Shown: positions 1 through 9,395 of the stretch, piece by piece
How positions within the stretch are numbered: the first letter of the stretch is position 1
How the letters are laid out: each line of letters begins with the position of its first letter
Assembly: GCA_910587045.1 (NCBI GenBank)
Contig: CAJULG010000007.1
Span: forward strand, 1 to 64,000
Source: an uncultured Lachnospiraceae bacterium
Lineage (GTDB): Bacteria; Bacillota; Clostridia; Lachnospirales; Lachnospiraceae
DNA length: 64,000 bases
Reading direction: 5' to 3'
Translations under genes and position numbers: made by a program
Notes under the pieces: model-generated
The model's input: only the letters and a program-made list of their open reading frames with translations
Database searches by the model: none
What the model was told of the DNA's origin: nothing

Positions 1-19
1 TTATTTTTTGCAGAAAAAA

Positions 20-63
20 GGAGCTGTACACTAATTACTTAGTGCGACAGCCCCTCTTTTTGC
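20..63 (+). terminator. Terminator-like hairpin before the sugar permease genes
   Basis: Arms at 20-34 and 39-54 pair (GGAGCTGT with ACAGCCCC, CACTAA with TTAGTG) and are followed by CTCTTTTT. It probably ends, or partly attenuates, a gene upstream of the window. A sugar-binding lipoprotein would be the usual neighbour of the permeases that follow, but that gene is not visible here. Confidence 0.7.
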
Positions 64-127
64 CTAATCATGCAGGCTGGAATAGTCTGAAAAAAAGTGA
101 GCATAATAGGAAAAGGAGGTAGGAGCG

Positions 128-1072
128 ATGAGTCAGAATGAAACAACAAAGAAAGAAGCTACAAAGAAAAAATCAAAGTTCGTGGACTTTATTCAACGAC
201 GTGCAGTTCAGAAATGGATTATCGTAATCACGTTTCTGATCATTCCCATTGCTTTGCTGGTGGCGTTTACATATCTGCCATTGTTCGACATGGTAGGTTA
301 CAGCTTCCTGAAGTGGAATGGAACCAGCAAGGAGAAGACATTTATCGGGTTCAGTAATTATATCGAAGTATTTACCAGACCGGAATATCTGAAGGTATTT
401 AAGACCAGTATCTATTACTTTATCGGTTCTCTGGTGCAGATCGTGCTGGCGCTGTTCTTTGCAACGATCCTGAATCAGAAGATCAAGGGTAAGAATATTT
501 TTAAGGGGATCATTTTCTTCCCGTCTCTCTTAAACGGTGTAGCAGTTGGTTTGATCTTCCTGTTCTTTTATAAGGGTGGCGGTACTCTGGATTCTGTACT
601 TGGGCTGCTTGGTATCCCGCAGGAGGTTCTGCCATTATGGCTGGGTGATGTAGCCCTGGTCAACATATCACTGGTGTTCGTTTCACTCTGGCGGTACATG
701 GGGCAGAACATGGTAATGTTCAATGGAGCGATCCAGTCTGTCAGTACAGAGCTGATGGAAGCGGCCAGTCTGGACGGTGCCAATGCATGGCAGCAGTTCC
801 GTTATATCATTCTGCCGAATATCAAGACGATCGTCAGTCTCAATCTGATCCTTGCAGTAAAGGGTGCGATCAGCGTATACGAGATACCAATGATCATGAC
901 AAACGGTGCCAACGGTTCCTCTACCTTCGTTATGAAGACCCTGGATACTGCCTTTACCAGCCGGAAGATCGGTCTGGCATCTGCCATGGGTGTGGTTCTG
1001 TTGATTTTCATTATGATCGTAACCTTTATTCAGAAACGATTCGTAGAAAGGAAGGATGGTGCACATGAGTAA
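128..1072 (+). CDS. Sugar ABC transporter permease, MalF/UgpA type
   Basis: Inner-membrane subunit of a carbohydrate ABC importer, 314 residues. A lysine-rich cytoplasmic N-terminus precedes about six membrane segments. The EAA loop that docks the ATPase is visible around residue 211 (EAA, then DGA, then the ILP end). A strong ribosome site, AAAAGGAGGT, sits at 111-120. The next permease overlaps its stop codon by 8 bases, so the two are translationally coupled. No ATPase gene lies nearby, which is normal for Firmicutes importers that share an MsmK-type ATPase. Position directly before two GH130 phosphorylases suggests that beta-mannooligosaccharides are the substrate (inference). Confidence 0.9.
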   Translation: MSQNETTKKEATKKKSKFVDFIQRRAVQKWIIVITFLIIPIALLVAFTYLPLFDMVGYSFLKWNGTSKEKTFIGFSNYIEVFTRPEYLKVFKTSIYYFIGSLVQIVLALFFATILNQKIKGKNIFKGIIFFPSLLNGVAVGLIFLFFYKGGGTLDSVLGLLGIPQEVLPLWLGDVALVNISLVFVSLWRYMGQNMVMFNGAIQSVSTELMEAASLDGANAWQQFRYIILPNIKTIVSLNLILAVKGAISVYEIPMIMTNGANGSSTFVMKTLDTAFTSRKIGLASAMGVVLLIFIMIVTFIQKRFVERKDGAHE

Positions 1073-2000
1073 GAATGTTGATACAACAAAAAAATCAGAT
1101 AGTGTTGTTGCTTCCAGTCTGACGGAAGAGCAGCGTGCGGCAGTTGCAGCAGAAGCGAAGCGCGCAAGCAGAAAGCGCAAGATTCCGATTGAGATTCTGA
1201 AGTACTTCATCCTGATCCTGACTTCGATCATTATATTACTGCCATTGATCACTGCGTTCTTTGGCTCCTTTAAGACCACTGCTGAATTCAGCAGCTCGAA
1301 CGTACTGGCGCCACCGCAGAATTTCCTTAACTTCAGCAATTTTGTAACTGCATTTACGGATGGTAATATGCTGAGAGGTTTCATGAACACGATCTTTGTT
1401 CTGTTCTTCTCCTTATTTGCCACCATATTTACCGGTACCATGACGGCCTATGTATTGAACCGTTTTAAGTTCCCGGGAAGAAAGCTGATCAATAACTTAT
1501 TCTTAATTGCATCCCTGATCCCGAGTATCACGATGCAGATGAGTGTATTTCAGATTATTTCCAAATTGGGGTTGTTCAATAACCGGTTTTCAGTTATTCT
1601 GTTATATGCAGGAACGGATATTATTTCCATCTATATCTTCCTCCAGTTCCTGGAGAATATTCCGACCTCACTGGATGAGTCGGCGATCATGGATGGAGCA
1701 TCCTATATGAAGATCTATACGAAGATCATCATGCCACTGTTAAAGCCTGCCATAGTAACGGTTGTTATTATCAAGGGCGTTGGATTTTATAATGACTTTT
1801 ATACACCATATTTATATACACCAAAGCCGGCATTACAGACGATTTCAACTGCATTGTTTGCTTTCAAGGGACCATATGGTGCAAAGTGGGAAATCATTTG
1901 TGCCGGTGCCATTATCACGATGATACCGACTCTGATCATATTTATTTTACTGCAGAAACAGATTTACAGTGGAATGACACAAGGTGCGGTAAAAGAATAA
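1065..2000 (+). CDS. Sugar ABC transporter permease, MalG/UgpE type
   Basis: Second membrane subunit of the importer, 311 residues from the start chosen. ATG 1065 is preferred over ATG 1056 because AAAGGAAGG at 1048-1055 is well spaced only for 1065, giving the coupled overlap ATGAGTAA with the upstream gene. A charged N-terminal tail of about 45 residues precedes six predicted membrane segments. The EAA loop (DESAIMDGAS, ending in MPLLKP) is present near residue 205-225. It pairs with the upstream permease to form the translocation pore. Confidence 0.9.
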   Translation: MSKNVDTTKKSDSVVASSLTEEQRAAVAAEAKRASRKRKIPIEILKYFILILTSIIILLPLITAFFGSFKTTAEFSSSNVLAPPQNFLNFSNFVTAFTDGNMLRGFMNTIFVLFFSLFATIFTGTMTAYVLNRFKFPGRKLINNLFLIASLIPSITMQMSVFQIISKLGLFNNRFSVILLYAGTDIISIYIFLQFLENIPTSLDESAIMDGASYMKIYTKIIMPLLKPAIVTVVIIKGVGFYNDFYTPYLYTPKPALQTISTALFAFKGPYGAKWEIICAGAIITMIPTLIIFILLQKQIYSGMTQGAVKE

Positions 2001-2019
2001 GTCTTAGGAGGAAATGAAC

Positions 2020-3045
2020 ATGAATAAGGTCGATTTTATTGACAAAACAGCGTTGCCGAATATTCCCTGGCAGGAGCGGCCGGAAGGCTTGACCGGCGCT
2101 CCTATATGGAGATATACAGATAATCCGGTCATCGGCCGGAATCCGGTAGAAAATGTGGCAAGAATCTTTAACAGTGCAGTTGTTCCTTATGAGGGAGCCT
2201 ATATCGGGGTATTTCGTGGTGAACAGCTCAACGGGATTCCTTATATCTATCTGGGACGCAGCCGGGACGGAATCCATTGGGATTTTGACAAGGAAAAGAT
2301 ACAGTTTGTAGATGAGGCAGGCAATGATTTTATGCCAAAGTATGCCTATGACCCGCGTCTGGTCAAGGTAGAGGATACCTATTACATCATGTGGTGTACG
2401 GATTTCTACGGAGCGGCGATCGGTATGGCCAGGACGACGGATTTTAAGACCTTTGTCCGGGTGGAGAATCCGTTTATTCCATTTAACCGGAATGCAGTAT
2501 TATTTCCGAGAAAGGTCAACGGCAACTTTATGCTGTTATCCCGTCCAAGCGACAGCGGGCATACACCGTTCGGCGATATCTTTATCAGTGAAAGCCCGGA
2601 TCTGGTATACTGGGGAAAGCATCGTCATGTGATGGGAAGAAGCTCTGAATGGTGGGAGTCTGTAAAGATCGGGGGCGGTGCTGCACCGATCGAGACGACC
2701 GAGGGCTGGCTGCTGTTCTATCATGGCGTATCCGGAACCTGTAATGGATTCGTGTACAGCATTGGTGGTGCGATCCTGGATATTGACAATCCTTCTATTG
2801 TAAAATATCGTTGTGAGAATTATCTTCTGACACCAGAGGAATGGTATGAAGAACGTGGATTCGTACCAAATGTGCTGTTCCCGTGTGCAACTCTGCAGGA
2901 TGGGGAGACCGGAAGGATCGCAGTATACTATGGAGCTGCAGACAGTTATGTCGGCGTGGCGTTTACGAAATTAGATGAGATTGTGGCTTATATCAAAGAG
3001 CATAGTGTTGTGACCGAGGCAGACACGGAAATCGGGATCCGATAA
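2020..3045 (+). CDS. GH130 phosphorylase, probably beta-1,4-mannooligosaccharide phosphorylase (GH130_2-like)
   Basis: Predicted cytoplasmic inverting phosphorylase that releases alpha-mannose 1-phosphate from beta-mannosides, 341 residues. ATG 2020 is chosen over 2014 because TAGGAGGA at 2005-2012 fits it better. Family features are the N-terminal NPVIGRNP and NSAVVPYEGAYIGVFR stretches and YDPRL, whose Asp (about residue 111) matches the conserved proton-donor Asp of GH130. Its length is close to that of GH130_2 enzymes, whereas the next gene has GH130_1 length. In Roseburia and Ruminococcus such pairs cooperate: GH130_2 shortens mannooligosaccharides and GH130_1 phosphorolyses mannosyl-glucose. 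The exact substrate is inferred. Confidence 0.85.
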   Translation: MNKVDFIDKTALPNIPWQERPEGLTGAPIWRYTDNPVIGRNPVENVARIFNSAVVPYEGAYIGVFRGEQLNGIPYIYLGRSRDGIHWDFDKEKIQFVDEAGNDFMPKYAYDPRLVKVEDTYYIMWCTDFYGAAIGMARTTDFKTFVRVENPFIPFNRNAVLFPRKVNGNFMLLSRPSDSGHTPFGDIFISESPDLVYWGKHRHVMGRSSEWWESVKIGGGAAPIETTEGWLLFYHGVSGTCNGFVYSIGGAILDIDNPSIVKYRCENYLLTPEEWYEERGFVPNVLFPCATLQDGETGRIAVYYGAADSYVGVAFTKLDEIVAYIKEHSVVTEADTEIGIR

Positions 3046-3070
3046 GCATGAAACGCAGTGAAATGCTTAT
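3042..3070 (+). other. Intercistronic hairpin between the two GH130 genes
   Basis: ATAAGCAT (3042-3049) and ATGCTTAT (3063-3070) are perfect inverted arms with a 13-base loop. The left arm contains the stop codon of the first GH130 gene and no U-run follows, so this looks like an mRNA-processing or stability element rather than a terminator. Confidence 0.5.
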
Positions 3071-3106
3071 AGTGCAGGAATGATATAAGAATAGGAGGAA
3101 GAACAG

Positions 3107-4282
3107 ATGCTGCATCCACAATATTATGTTGAATTGCAGAAATATAATAATTTGATCGCAAGGAAGAATCATAAAACGGATTTTTACAATGGTGTGTTTG
3201 ACCGTTATGAAAATCCGATCTTAACCAGAGAACACATCCCGCTGACATGGAAGTATGATCTGAATCCGGAGACCAATCCGTATTTCATGGAACGGTTAGG
3301 CGTGAATGCAGTTATGAATTCCGGTGCCATTGAATTAAACGGCAAATTCTATCTGGTAGTCCGGATCGAAGGAAATGACAGAAAATCCTTCTTCGGCGTG
3401 GCAGAGAGTGATAACGGGATTGACGGCTTCCACTTCTGGGATTATCCGGTACAGCTGCCGGATACCTGTAAGGAGGAAACGAATGTATATGATATGCGTC
3501 TGACAAAGCATGAGGATGGTTATATCTATGGTGTCTTCTGCTCCGAGAGCAAGGATACCACGACCAATGATCTGAGTGCGGCAGTGGCGGCCGCCGGGAT
3601 TGTCCGTACCAGGGATCTGAAGACCTGGGAGCGTCTGGATAACCTGAAGACCTTACGCTCGCCACAGCAGAGGAATGTTGTACTGCATCCGGAATTCGTG
3701 AATGGCAAATATGCCTTTTATACCCGTCCGATGGATGATTTCATTGATACCGGTTCCGGCGGCGGAATTGGTTTCGGTTTGTGCGAGGACATTGAACATG
3801 CCGTGATCGATGAGGAGATCATTACAAGCAAGCGTGTCTATCATACGATTACAGAAGCGAAGAATGGTGCGGGAGCAGTACCGTTTAAGACAGAGAAGGG
3901 CTGGATTCATATTGCCCATGGCGTGCGGAATACGGCGGCCGGTCTGCGTTATGTATTGTATGCATTTGCTACAGACTTGAAGGATCCGACGAAGGTGATC
4001 GCAGAACCGTCCGGCTTTTTCCTGGCGCCGCTGGGAAGAGAACGGGTAGGAGATGTATCCAATGTGGTATTCACCAATGGTCTGATCGCAAGGGAGAACG
4101 GAGATGTATTCCTGTATTATGCGTCCTCCGACACCAGGATGCATGTGGCAACGACAACGGTGGATCGTCTGCTGGATTATGTATTCCATACACCATCTGA
4201 TCCGCATCGGAGTGTAGAATGCGTGGCACAGCGTTGTGACCTGATCGCAAAGAATCTGGAGTACTTAAAGAAGCAGGGATGA
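3107..4282 (+). CDS. GH130 phosphorylase, probably 4-O-beta-mannosylglucose phosphorylase (GH130_1-like)
   Basis: Cytoplasmic phosphorylase of 391 residues, the usual length of GH130_1 mannosylglucose phosphorylases (about 390). It carries [20 protein letters not shown] near residue 67-86 and [13 protein letters not shown] near 127-139. Asp129 aligns in context with the catalytic Asp131 reported for the Bacteroides fragilis enzyme. The expected reaction is mannosyl-beta-1,4-glucose plus phosphate to mannose 1-phosphate and glucose. The ribosome site AGGAGGA lies about 9 bases before the start. It is the second of two different GH130 genes in the locus, which is the arrangement seen in glucomannan-using gut Firmicutes. 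Confidence 0.85.
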   Translation: MLHPQYYVELQKYNNLIARKNHKTDFYNGVFDRYENPILTREHIPLTWKYDLNPETNPYFMERLGVNAVMNSGAIELNGKFYLVVRIEGNDRKSFFGVAESDNGIDGFHFWDYPVQLPDTCKEETNVYDMRLTKHEDGYIYGVFCSESKDTTTNDLSAAVAAAGIVRTRDLKTWERLDNLKTLRSPQQRNVVLHPEFVNGKYAFYTRPMDDFIDTGSGGGIGFGLCEDIEHAVIDEEIITSKRVYHTITEAKNGAGAVPFKTEKGWIHIAHGVRNTAAGLRYVLYAFATDLKDPTKVIAEPSGFFLAPLGRERVGDVSNVVFTNGLIARENGDVFLYYASSDTRMHVATTTVDRLLDYVFHTPSDPHRSVECVAQRCDLIAKNLEYLKKQG

Positions 4283-4301
4283 GATTTTATGCAGATTAAG
4301 C

Positions 4302-4324
4302 TATCCCCCCGTTCCGGGGGGATA
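4302..4324 (+). other. Strong GC hairpin between GH130 and esterase genes
   Basis: TATCCCCCC (4302-4310) and GGGGGGATA (4316-4324) form a perfect 9-bp stem with a 5-base loop. The following sequence is TATTTGTC, a weak U-run. It could be a leaky terminator that lowers expression of the downstream esterase, or a 3' stabiliser for the phosphorylase mRNA. Confidence 0.6.
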
Positions 4325-4351
4325 TATTTGTCTTGATAAGGAGGAAAGCAT

Positions 4352-5860
4352 ATGGATAGGATCAATTTCGGTGTAGCGCCGATGTTCAGTGATCATATGG
4401 TACTGCAGCGGGATAAGGAAATTGCTGTCTGGGGAACCGGAACGGACGGGGAACGGGTGCGTGTGTCCCTGGCAGACAGGGAGGCGGAAGCAGAGATAAA
4501 AGATAATCAATGGATGCTCCGCATAAGTCCTTTGCCTGCAGGCGGTCCGTATAGCATGAAGGCGGTATGCAAAGATCAGCAGATCGTATTTGAAGACGTT
4601 ATGATCGGTGAGGTCTGGCTTGCCGGTGGACAGTCCAATATGGAGCTGGAGCTGCAGAATTGTGATAACGCAGAGGAAGAGTTAAGGAATGCGAATTATG
4701 AAGGCATTCGCTTTTATAATGTGGTCAAGACCGGAATCATTACAGATGAGATATTAAGACAGCAGGAGCAGTCGCAGTGGAGGGTCTGCCAGTCCGAACA
4801 GGTAAGGGATATGTCTGCAATAGCTTATTTTTGCGCCCGGAAGCTGCATCAGGAATTAGGCATTGCGATCGGGGTAATCGATTGTTATATCGGCGGTACT
4901 TCTGTTACCGCCTGGATGGATGAGGAAACGCTGTTGGGTACGCCGGAAAGCCGGGCCTATGTAGAGGAATATGATGCTCTGCTCCAGGGTAAGACCGATG
5001 AGATGTATGCGGAAGAGATGGCGGAGTATAACCGTCAGTGGAAGGAGTGGGACGACGGAGTGCAGGCGGAACGGAAAAAGAATCCGGCTGTCACCTGGGA
5101 ATATCTGAATGAACATGTGGGGATCTGTCCATGGCCGCAGCCGGCAGGACGTACCTCCAATTATCGTCCCGGGAATCCATACCGTGCCATGGTAACCAGA
5201 GTGATCCCGTATACGCTCCGAGGTTTCTGGTATTATCAGGGTGAAGAGGATGTTTGCCGGACAGAGTATTATGGCGTCCTGATGAAGCAGTTGATTGAAC
5301 TCTGGCGGGAAAAATGGCAGGATGCGAATGCTCCGTTTATCCTGAATCAGCTTCCGATGTACATTGCAAAGGGAGAGAAGGACGATAAGGGCTGGGCGGT
5401 ATTACGGGAGCAGCAGATGATCACGGCGCGGACAATTCCCGATACCTATATCAATATCCTGATCGACTGTGGAGAGTTTGATAATATTCATCCCACTGAC
5501 AAGCAGACACCGGGCGGACGGATGGCGCTGCAGTGCCTGGAGCATGTGTATGGTATCCCTTGTGACGCAGATTCACCGGTCTGTAAATCTGTTCGGAAGG
5601 AACAGGAGCAGGTGGTGGCTGTCTTTGATGGAAAGGGACTGGAAGTAAAGGGTGAGGCGATTTCGCTGTTCGAGCTAGCTGGTGAGGATGGAATCTTCTA
5701 TCCTGCATCGGCAGTCCTGGCTTCCCCGCAGGAAGTGGCGGTATCCTGCGACCGGGTTAAGAAACCATGCATGATCCGTTATGCATGGACGAATTTCGGA
5801 CAGGTTACATTGTATGGTAAAAATGGTCTGCCGGCGGCGCCGTTCCGGATGCTTATCTGA
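4352..5860 (+). CDS. SGNH acetylesterase, sialate O-acetylesterase (SASA) family
   Basis: Predicted carbohydrate O-acetylesterase, 502 residues, with no signal peptide, so cytoplasmic. An N-terminal beta domain (MFSDHMVLQ, near residue 11-19) leads into the SGNH block WLAGGQSNMELEL, with nucleophile Ser95. The oxyanion/GEE block YYQGEEDV and the C-terminal catalytic pair in DNIHPTDK with GGRMA follow. The ribosome site AAGGAGGAAAG precedes ATG 4352. Although the family is named for sialic acid, its place behind two GH130 genes suggests deacetylation of imported acetylated mannooligosaccharides before phosphorolysis. That substrate is inference. Confidence 0.85.
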   Translation: MDRINFGVAPMFSDHMVLQRDKEIAVWGTGTDGERVRVSLADREAEAEIKDNQWMLRISPLPAGGPYSMKAVCKDQQIVFEDVMIGEVWLAGGQSNMELELQNCDNAEEELRNANYEGIRFYNVVKTGIITDEILRQQEQSQWRVCQSEQVRDMSAIAYFCARKLHQELGIAIGVIDCYIGGTSVTAWMDEETLLGTPESRAYVEEYDALLQGKTDEMYAEEMAEYNRQWKEWDDGVQAERKKNPAVTWEYLNEHVGICPWPQPAGRTSNYRPGNPYRAMVTRVIPYTLRGFWYYQGEEDVCRTEYYGVLMKQLIELWREKWQDANAPFILNQLPMYIAKGEKDDKGWAVLREQQMITARTIPDTYINILIDCGEFDNIHPTDKQTPGGRMALQCLEHVYGIPCDADSPVCKSVRKEQEQVVAVFDGKGLEVKGEAISLFELAGEDGIFYPASAVLASPQEVAVSCDRVKKPCMIRYAWTNFGQVTLYGKNGLPAAPFRMLI

Positions 5861-5868
5861 GGATTGTT

Positions 5869-5905
5869 CAGCAGGGGATTCCCGGTGAATTCCCTGCTGT
5901 ATTTA
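5869..5905 (+). terminator. Terminator-like hairpin after the esterase gene
   Basis: CAGCAGGGGATTC (5869-5881) pairs with GAATTCCCTGCTG (5887-5899) with one wobble; ATTTAT follows. The U-run is weak, but the stem is long and sits right after the last gene of the mannoside cluster. Confidence 0.65.
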
Positions 5906-5921
5906 TGCCGGCCGGTTGTAT

Positions 5922-5951
5922 TTGACAGCAGTAAGCAGGAAAGCGTATAGT
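5922..5951 (+). promoter_or_regulatory. Sigma-A-type promoter for the sugar-binding GGDEF gene
   Basis: TTGACA (5922-5927), an 18-bp spacer and TATAGT (5946-5951) lie about 67 bases upstream of the start codon and after the hairpin that closes the esterase gene. This suggests that the downstream gene is transcribed on its own. Confidence 0.6.
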
Positions 5952-6017
5952 AGTTTTAGGGAAGTTTATGTATGAAGCAGTTGCACGCAAATCGGGTGAT
6001 TGATAAGGGGTGAACTT

Positions 6018-7955
6018 ATGAATGACGAGCGTTTGAAGGTTGGCCTGTTTGTGGGAGATCTGGCGGATGATTTCAGCAGGGGTGTCTGTAAAGGAACCAT
6101 GCAGGCGGCAGAGGAATTAGATGTGAACCTTCTGATCTTTCCGGGTAAATATTTTGACCGGGATTATCAGATGTGGGACGGGATCAAGTATGAGTATCAG
6201 CACAATACATTATTTACTTATGTATTTCCGGAAGAAATCGATCTGCTGATCATAGCCATCGGTTCCATTGGATACCTTTCTACCGAAAAGCGCAGGAAGG
6301 AATTTCTGAATTATTTTAATCAGGTACCGATCCTTACCATAGCAGAGAATATGGATGGCTACGAATATGTTCTGTATGATAATACGGAGGGAGTTAAATC
6401 CACAGTAGAGTATCTGATCCGGCAGGGACGGAAGCGGTTTGGTTATCTGGCGGGATATCAGAATAATTCAGATGCGGTAGAACGGATGCAGGGCTACCGT
6501 ATGGCGCTGGAGGAGCATGGTATACCGGTGGAGGAGCGTCTGATCGAATATTGTAATCTGACCAGACTGAGCCGGCCGGCGGCAGAGGCGCTGCTGGATC
6601 GAAATCCGGATATGGATGCGATCGTCTGTGTGAATGATGAGGCAGCCTATGGCCTGTACGAGGTGCTAAAGGAACGGAATATTGTGATCGGCAGGGATAT
6701 TGCCGTGGCAGGCTTCGATGATCTGTCCTATGCCTACAAGCTGGATCCCCCTCTGGCTACGGTAAGAGCCGATTCCTCTGCACTCGGGCATCAGGCACTG
6801 ACGGAGGGTGTCCGGTATGTCCGGGATCAGAAGCCGGTGAATCACCGGGTAAGTGTCAAATTCATTCCGAGGGCTTCTGCGAAAGAAGGACTGGTAAATA
6901 CGGAAATGGGGCCACAGCTTTTTGATACATCTGTGGAACGGATCCTGTCTGAAAACCATGCCATGAATATGATTGCCAGGGATCTGTTTAATTTTGAAAA
7001 GTTTGCCGAGCAGGATTATGCCATGCTTCTGGAGCGTTTATATATGCTGGAGATAGAGAATTGTTTCTTGTACCTCTTTCCTTCGCCTATGATCCATTTG
7101 CCGGAAGAGAACTGGGTGCCGCCAAAGGAAATTTTATTAAAGGCATGTCTGTGTGACCGGAAGGTGATCACAATACCAAGACATAGCCAGCGCTATCCGG
7201 TGGAACAGTTATACAGTCATGCATACATGCCCCAGAACCGAAGGTTTACCATGATATTAATGGATCTGTTTACCACAGACACCCAGCATGGACTGGTATT
7301 GATGGAATTAAGATTTGACAAGCATTATTATCTGGAGTCTCTGGCATATCAGATGAGTGCGGCAGTGCATATGCTGCAGTTGATGCAGGCCCAGGAGGAG
7401 ACGCAGAAGCAGTTGGAGGACAGTCTGCGGCAGCTGGAAATGCATAATATCCAGTTGGATAATGCGGCGAAGATGGATGAGCTGACATCTGTTTTGAACC
7501 GGCGGGGATTTGAGCAGTGTGCGGAAGCAGTATTAAAGGATGAGAAACAGCAGGGGAAATATCTGTTGGCGGCTTATGCAGATATGGACAACCTGAAGAT
7601 CGTAAATGACAGATTTGGACATAAGGAGGGAGATTTTGCCCTGCAATCCATTGCCCGTATGTTAAGGATGATCTTCCGGAAGGAGGATCTGATCGGACGG
7701 ATCGGCGGGGACGAATTTGCCATCCTTGCGCTTCGTGACCAGCCGGTCGATCTGGATATGCTGCGGAAGACTGCGGCAGAATGTATGACTGCGTTTAATG
7801 AGGAATGTGAGAAACCATATTATATCCGGATGACGATCGGCGGATATACACAGGCCTTTGCACCGGACTGCAGATTGTCAGAATTACTGGAGGATGCGGA
7901 TGATGATCTGTACGAGGCCAAGAAGCAGCGTACCAAGGATATATTAAAGCCTTAA
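6018..7955 (+). CDS. LacI-type sugar-binding domain fused to a GGDEF diguanylate cyclase
   Basis: Predicted one-protein sensor that makes c-di-GMP, 645 residues. ATG 6018 is chosen because AAGGGGTGA lies just upstream. The first 290 or so residues form a LacI/Peripla_BP_3 fold (LKVGLFVGD start, DAIVCVNDEAAYG, IAVAGFDD) but lack the LacI DNA-binding helix-turn-helix. A middle region of unknown fold and a short heptad stretch (QEETQKQLEDSLRQLEM) lead to the C-terminal cyclase. This has the DADMDNLK-like metal/substrate region, an inhibitory RxxD site (RKED) and an intact GGDEF. There is no signal peptide or membrane segment, so it should sense a cytoplasmic ligand. The adjacent mannoside genes suggest a sugar ligand (inference). 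Confidence 0.85.
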   Translation: MNDERLKVGLFVGDLADDFSRGVCKGTMQAAEELDVNLLIFPGKYFDRDYQMWDGIKYEYQHNTLFTYVFPEEIDLLIIAIGSIGYLSTEKRRKEFLNYFNQVPILTIAENMDGYEYVLYDNTEGVKSTVEYLIRQGRKRFGYLAGYQNNSDAVERMQGYRMALEEHGIPVEERLIEYCNLTRLSRPAAEALLDRNPDMDAIVCVNDEAAYGLYEVLKERNIVIGRDIAVAGFDDLSYAYKLDPPLATVRADSSALGHQALTEGVRYVRDQKPVNHRVSVKFIPRASAKEGLVNTEMGPQLFDTSVERILSENHAMNMIARDLFNFEKFAEQDYAMLLERLYMLEIENCFLYLFPSPMIHLPEENWVPPKEILLKACLCDRKVITIPRHSQRYPVEQLYSHAYMPQNRRFTMILMDLFTTDTQHGLVLMELRFDKHYYLESLAYQMSAAVHMLQLMQAQEETQKQLEDSLRQLEMHNIQLDNAAKMDELTSVLNRRGFEQCAEAVLKDEKQQGKYLLAAYADMDNLKIVNDRFGHKEGDFALQSIARMLRMIFRKEDLIGRIGGDEFAILALRDQPVDLDMLRKTAAECMTAFNEECEKPYYIRMTIGGYTQAFAPDCRLSELLEDADDDLYEAKKQRTKDILKP

Positions 7956-8024
7956 TTTTCCCTGAGGCTGGTGTAGTCAGAAGTCATTCTATAATGATCA
8001 TCGTGGAAAGTGTGGAGAAGTAAT

Positions 8025-9392
8025 ATGAAGGTTCAGATGCCGGAAGCGGCGGCTTATATCGTAAATACATTAATGGAGCATGGCTATGAGGCATATATTG
8101 TAGGGGGATGTGTCCGTGACAGTATCCTGAGGAAGGAACCCCAGGACTGGGATATTACCACCTCTGCCACACCGGAGCAGATCAAAGCATTATTTCGAAG
8201 AAGCATTGATACCGGTATCGAGCATGGAACCGTTACCATAATGATGGGAAATGAGGGTTATGAGGTTACCACGTACCGGTTGGACGGGAAATATGAGGAT
8301 CACCGGAGACCTTCCGCAGTTACCTTTACAGCCAGTCTATCAGAGGATCTGAAGCGGCGGGATTTTACCATCAATGCCATGGCATATAATGATACGGAAG
8401 GGTTGGTGGATGCCTTTGACGGAATGGGCGATCTGGAGCATGGAGTGGTCCGGTGTGTAGGAATCCCCCGGGAGCGGTTTGATGAGGATGCGCTGCGGAT
8501 CCTGCGGGCAGTCCGCTTTTCGGCACAGATGGATTTCCGGATCGCAGAAGAGACCAGGAGTGCGATCACGGAACAGGCGGAATTCCTGCGGGATATCAGT
8601 GCAGAGCGGATTCAGGTAGAGCTTACGAAGCTGATCACCTCCGGACACCCGGAGCGGTTGATAGATGCATATGAACTGGGGATTACCAAAATTGTACTGC
8701 CGGAGTTTGATGCCATGATGCAGACTCCGCAGAATACGCCCTATCACTGTTATGATGTAGGCAGGCATACCATAGAAGTGATGAAGAATATCGAACCCCG
8801 TCCTGTGCTGCGCTGGGCAGCGCTGCTGCATGATGTGGCAAAGCCACAGTGCAGAACAACAGATCCGGAAGGTGTAGATCATTTCTACGGACATCCGGCT
8901 GAAGGAAGGAAGCTGGCCCGTCAGGTGCTTCGACGTCTGAAGCTGGATAATGATACTATCCGACGTGTAGAACGGCTGGTGGAATGGCATGATTACGGAC
9001 TGGATGGAACGCTTACAAAGCGGACGCTCCGTAAGGCATTGAACCGTATGGGCCCGGATTTATTTGAGGATTACCGGAAGCTGCGGCTGGCGGATATAAC
9101 AGGTCAGAGCGAGTACCGGATCGCAAAGAAGAAAGCAGATCTGGAGCAGTTAGAACAGTTCTACAAGGAGATTGTGGAAAACAGAGAATGTCTGTCGGTA
9201 AAGGAACTGGAAATTGACGGAAGAAGACTGCAGGAGCTGGGAGTGAAGCCGGGGCCGGATATGGGAAGAATTCTGAACATGCTGCTCCAGCAGGTACTGG
9301 AGCAGCCGGAGCTGAATACAAAAGCAGACTTAGAGTCACTGGCGCTGGCGTATTGGCATCAGATTAAAACACAAGAACAAGGAATGAATTAA
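8025..9392 (+). CDS. cca: CCA tRNA nucleotidyltransferase
   Basis: Adds or repairs the 3' CCA end of tRNAs using CTP and ATP; 455 residues. ATG 8025 is chosen over the upstream GTG because GGAGAAG sits 5 bases before it. The class II nucleotidyltransferase head is clear: YIVGGCVRD near residue 23-31 and the metal-binding DWDITT near 41. The RNA-binding helices and RRDFTINAMAY follow. A C-terminal HD domain (LLHDVAKP, later EWHDYG) gives the longer form with possible phosphohydrolase activity. It is a housekeeping gene between the sugar locus and a spore coat gene. Confidence 0.95.
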   Translation: MKVQMPEAAAYIVNTLMEHGYEAYIVGGCVRDSILRKEPQDWDITTSATPEQIKALFRRSIDTGIEHGTVTIMMGNEGYEVTTYRLDGKYEDHRRPSAVTFTASLSEDLKRRDFTINAMAYNDTEGLVDAFDGMGDLEHGVVRCVGIPRERFDEDALRILRAVRFSAQMDFRIAEETRSAITEQAEFLRDISAERIQVELTKLITSGHPERLIDAYELGITKIVLPEFDAMMQTPQNTPYHCYDVGRHTIEVMKNIEPRPVLRWAALLHDVAKPQCRTTDPEGVDHFYGHPAEGRKLARQVLRRLKLDNDTIRRVERLVEWHDYGLDGTLTKRTLRKALNRMGPDLFEDYRKLRLADITGQSEYRIAKKKADLEQLEQFYKEIVENRECLSVKELEIDGRRLQELGVKPGPDMGRILNMLLQQVLEQPELNTKADLESLALAYWHQIKTQEQGMN

Positions 9393-9395
9393 GGA

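Noticed and set aside
683..1441. Long minus-strand frame inside the permease genes
   Set aside because: It runs antisense to two clear transporter genes and has no recognisable domain or ribosome site.
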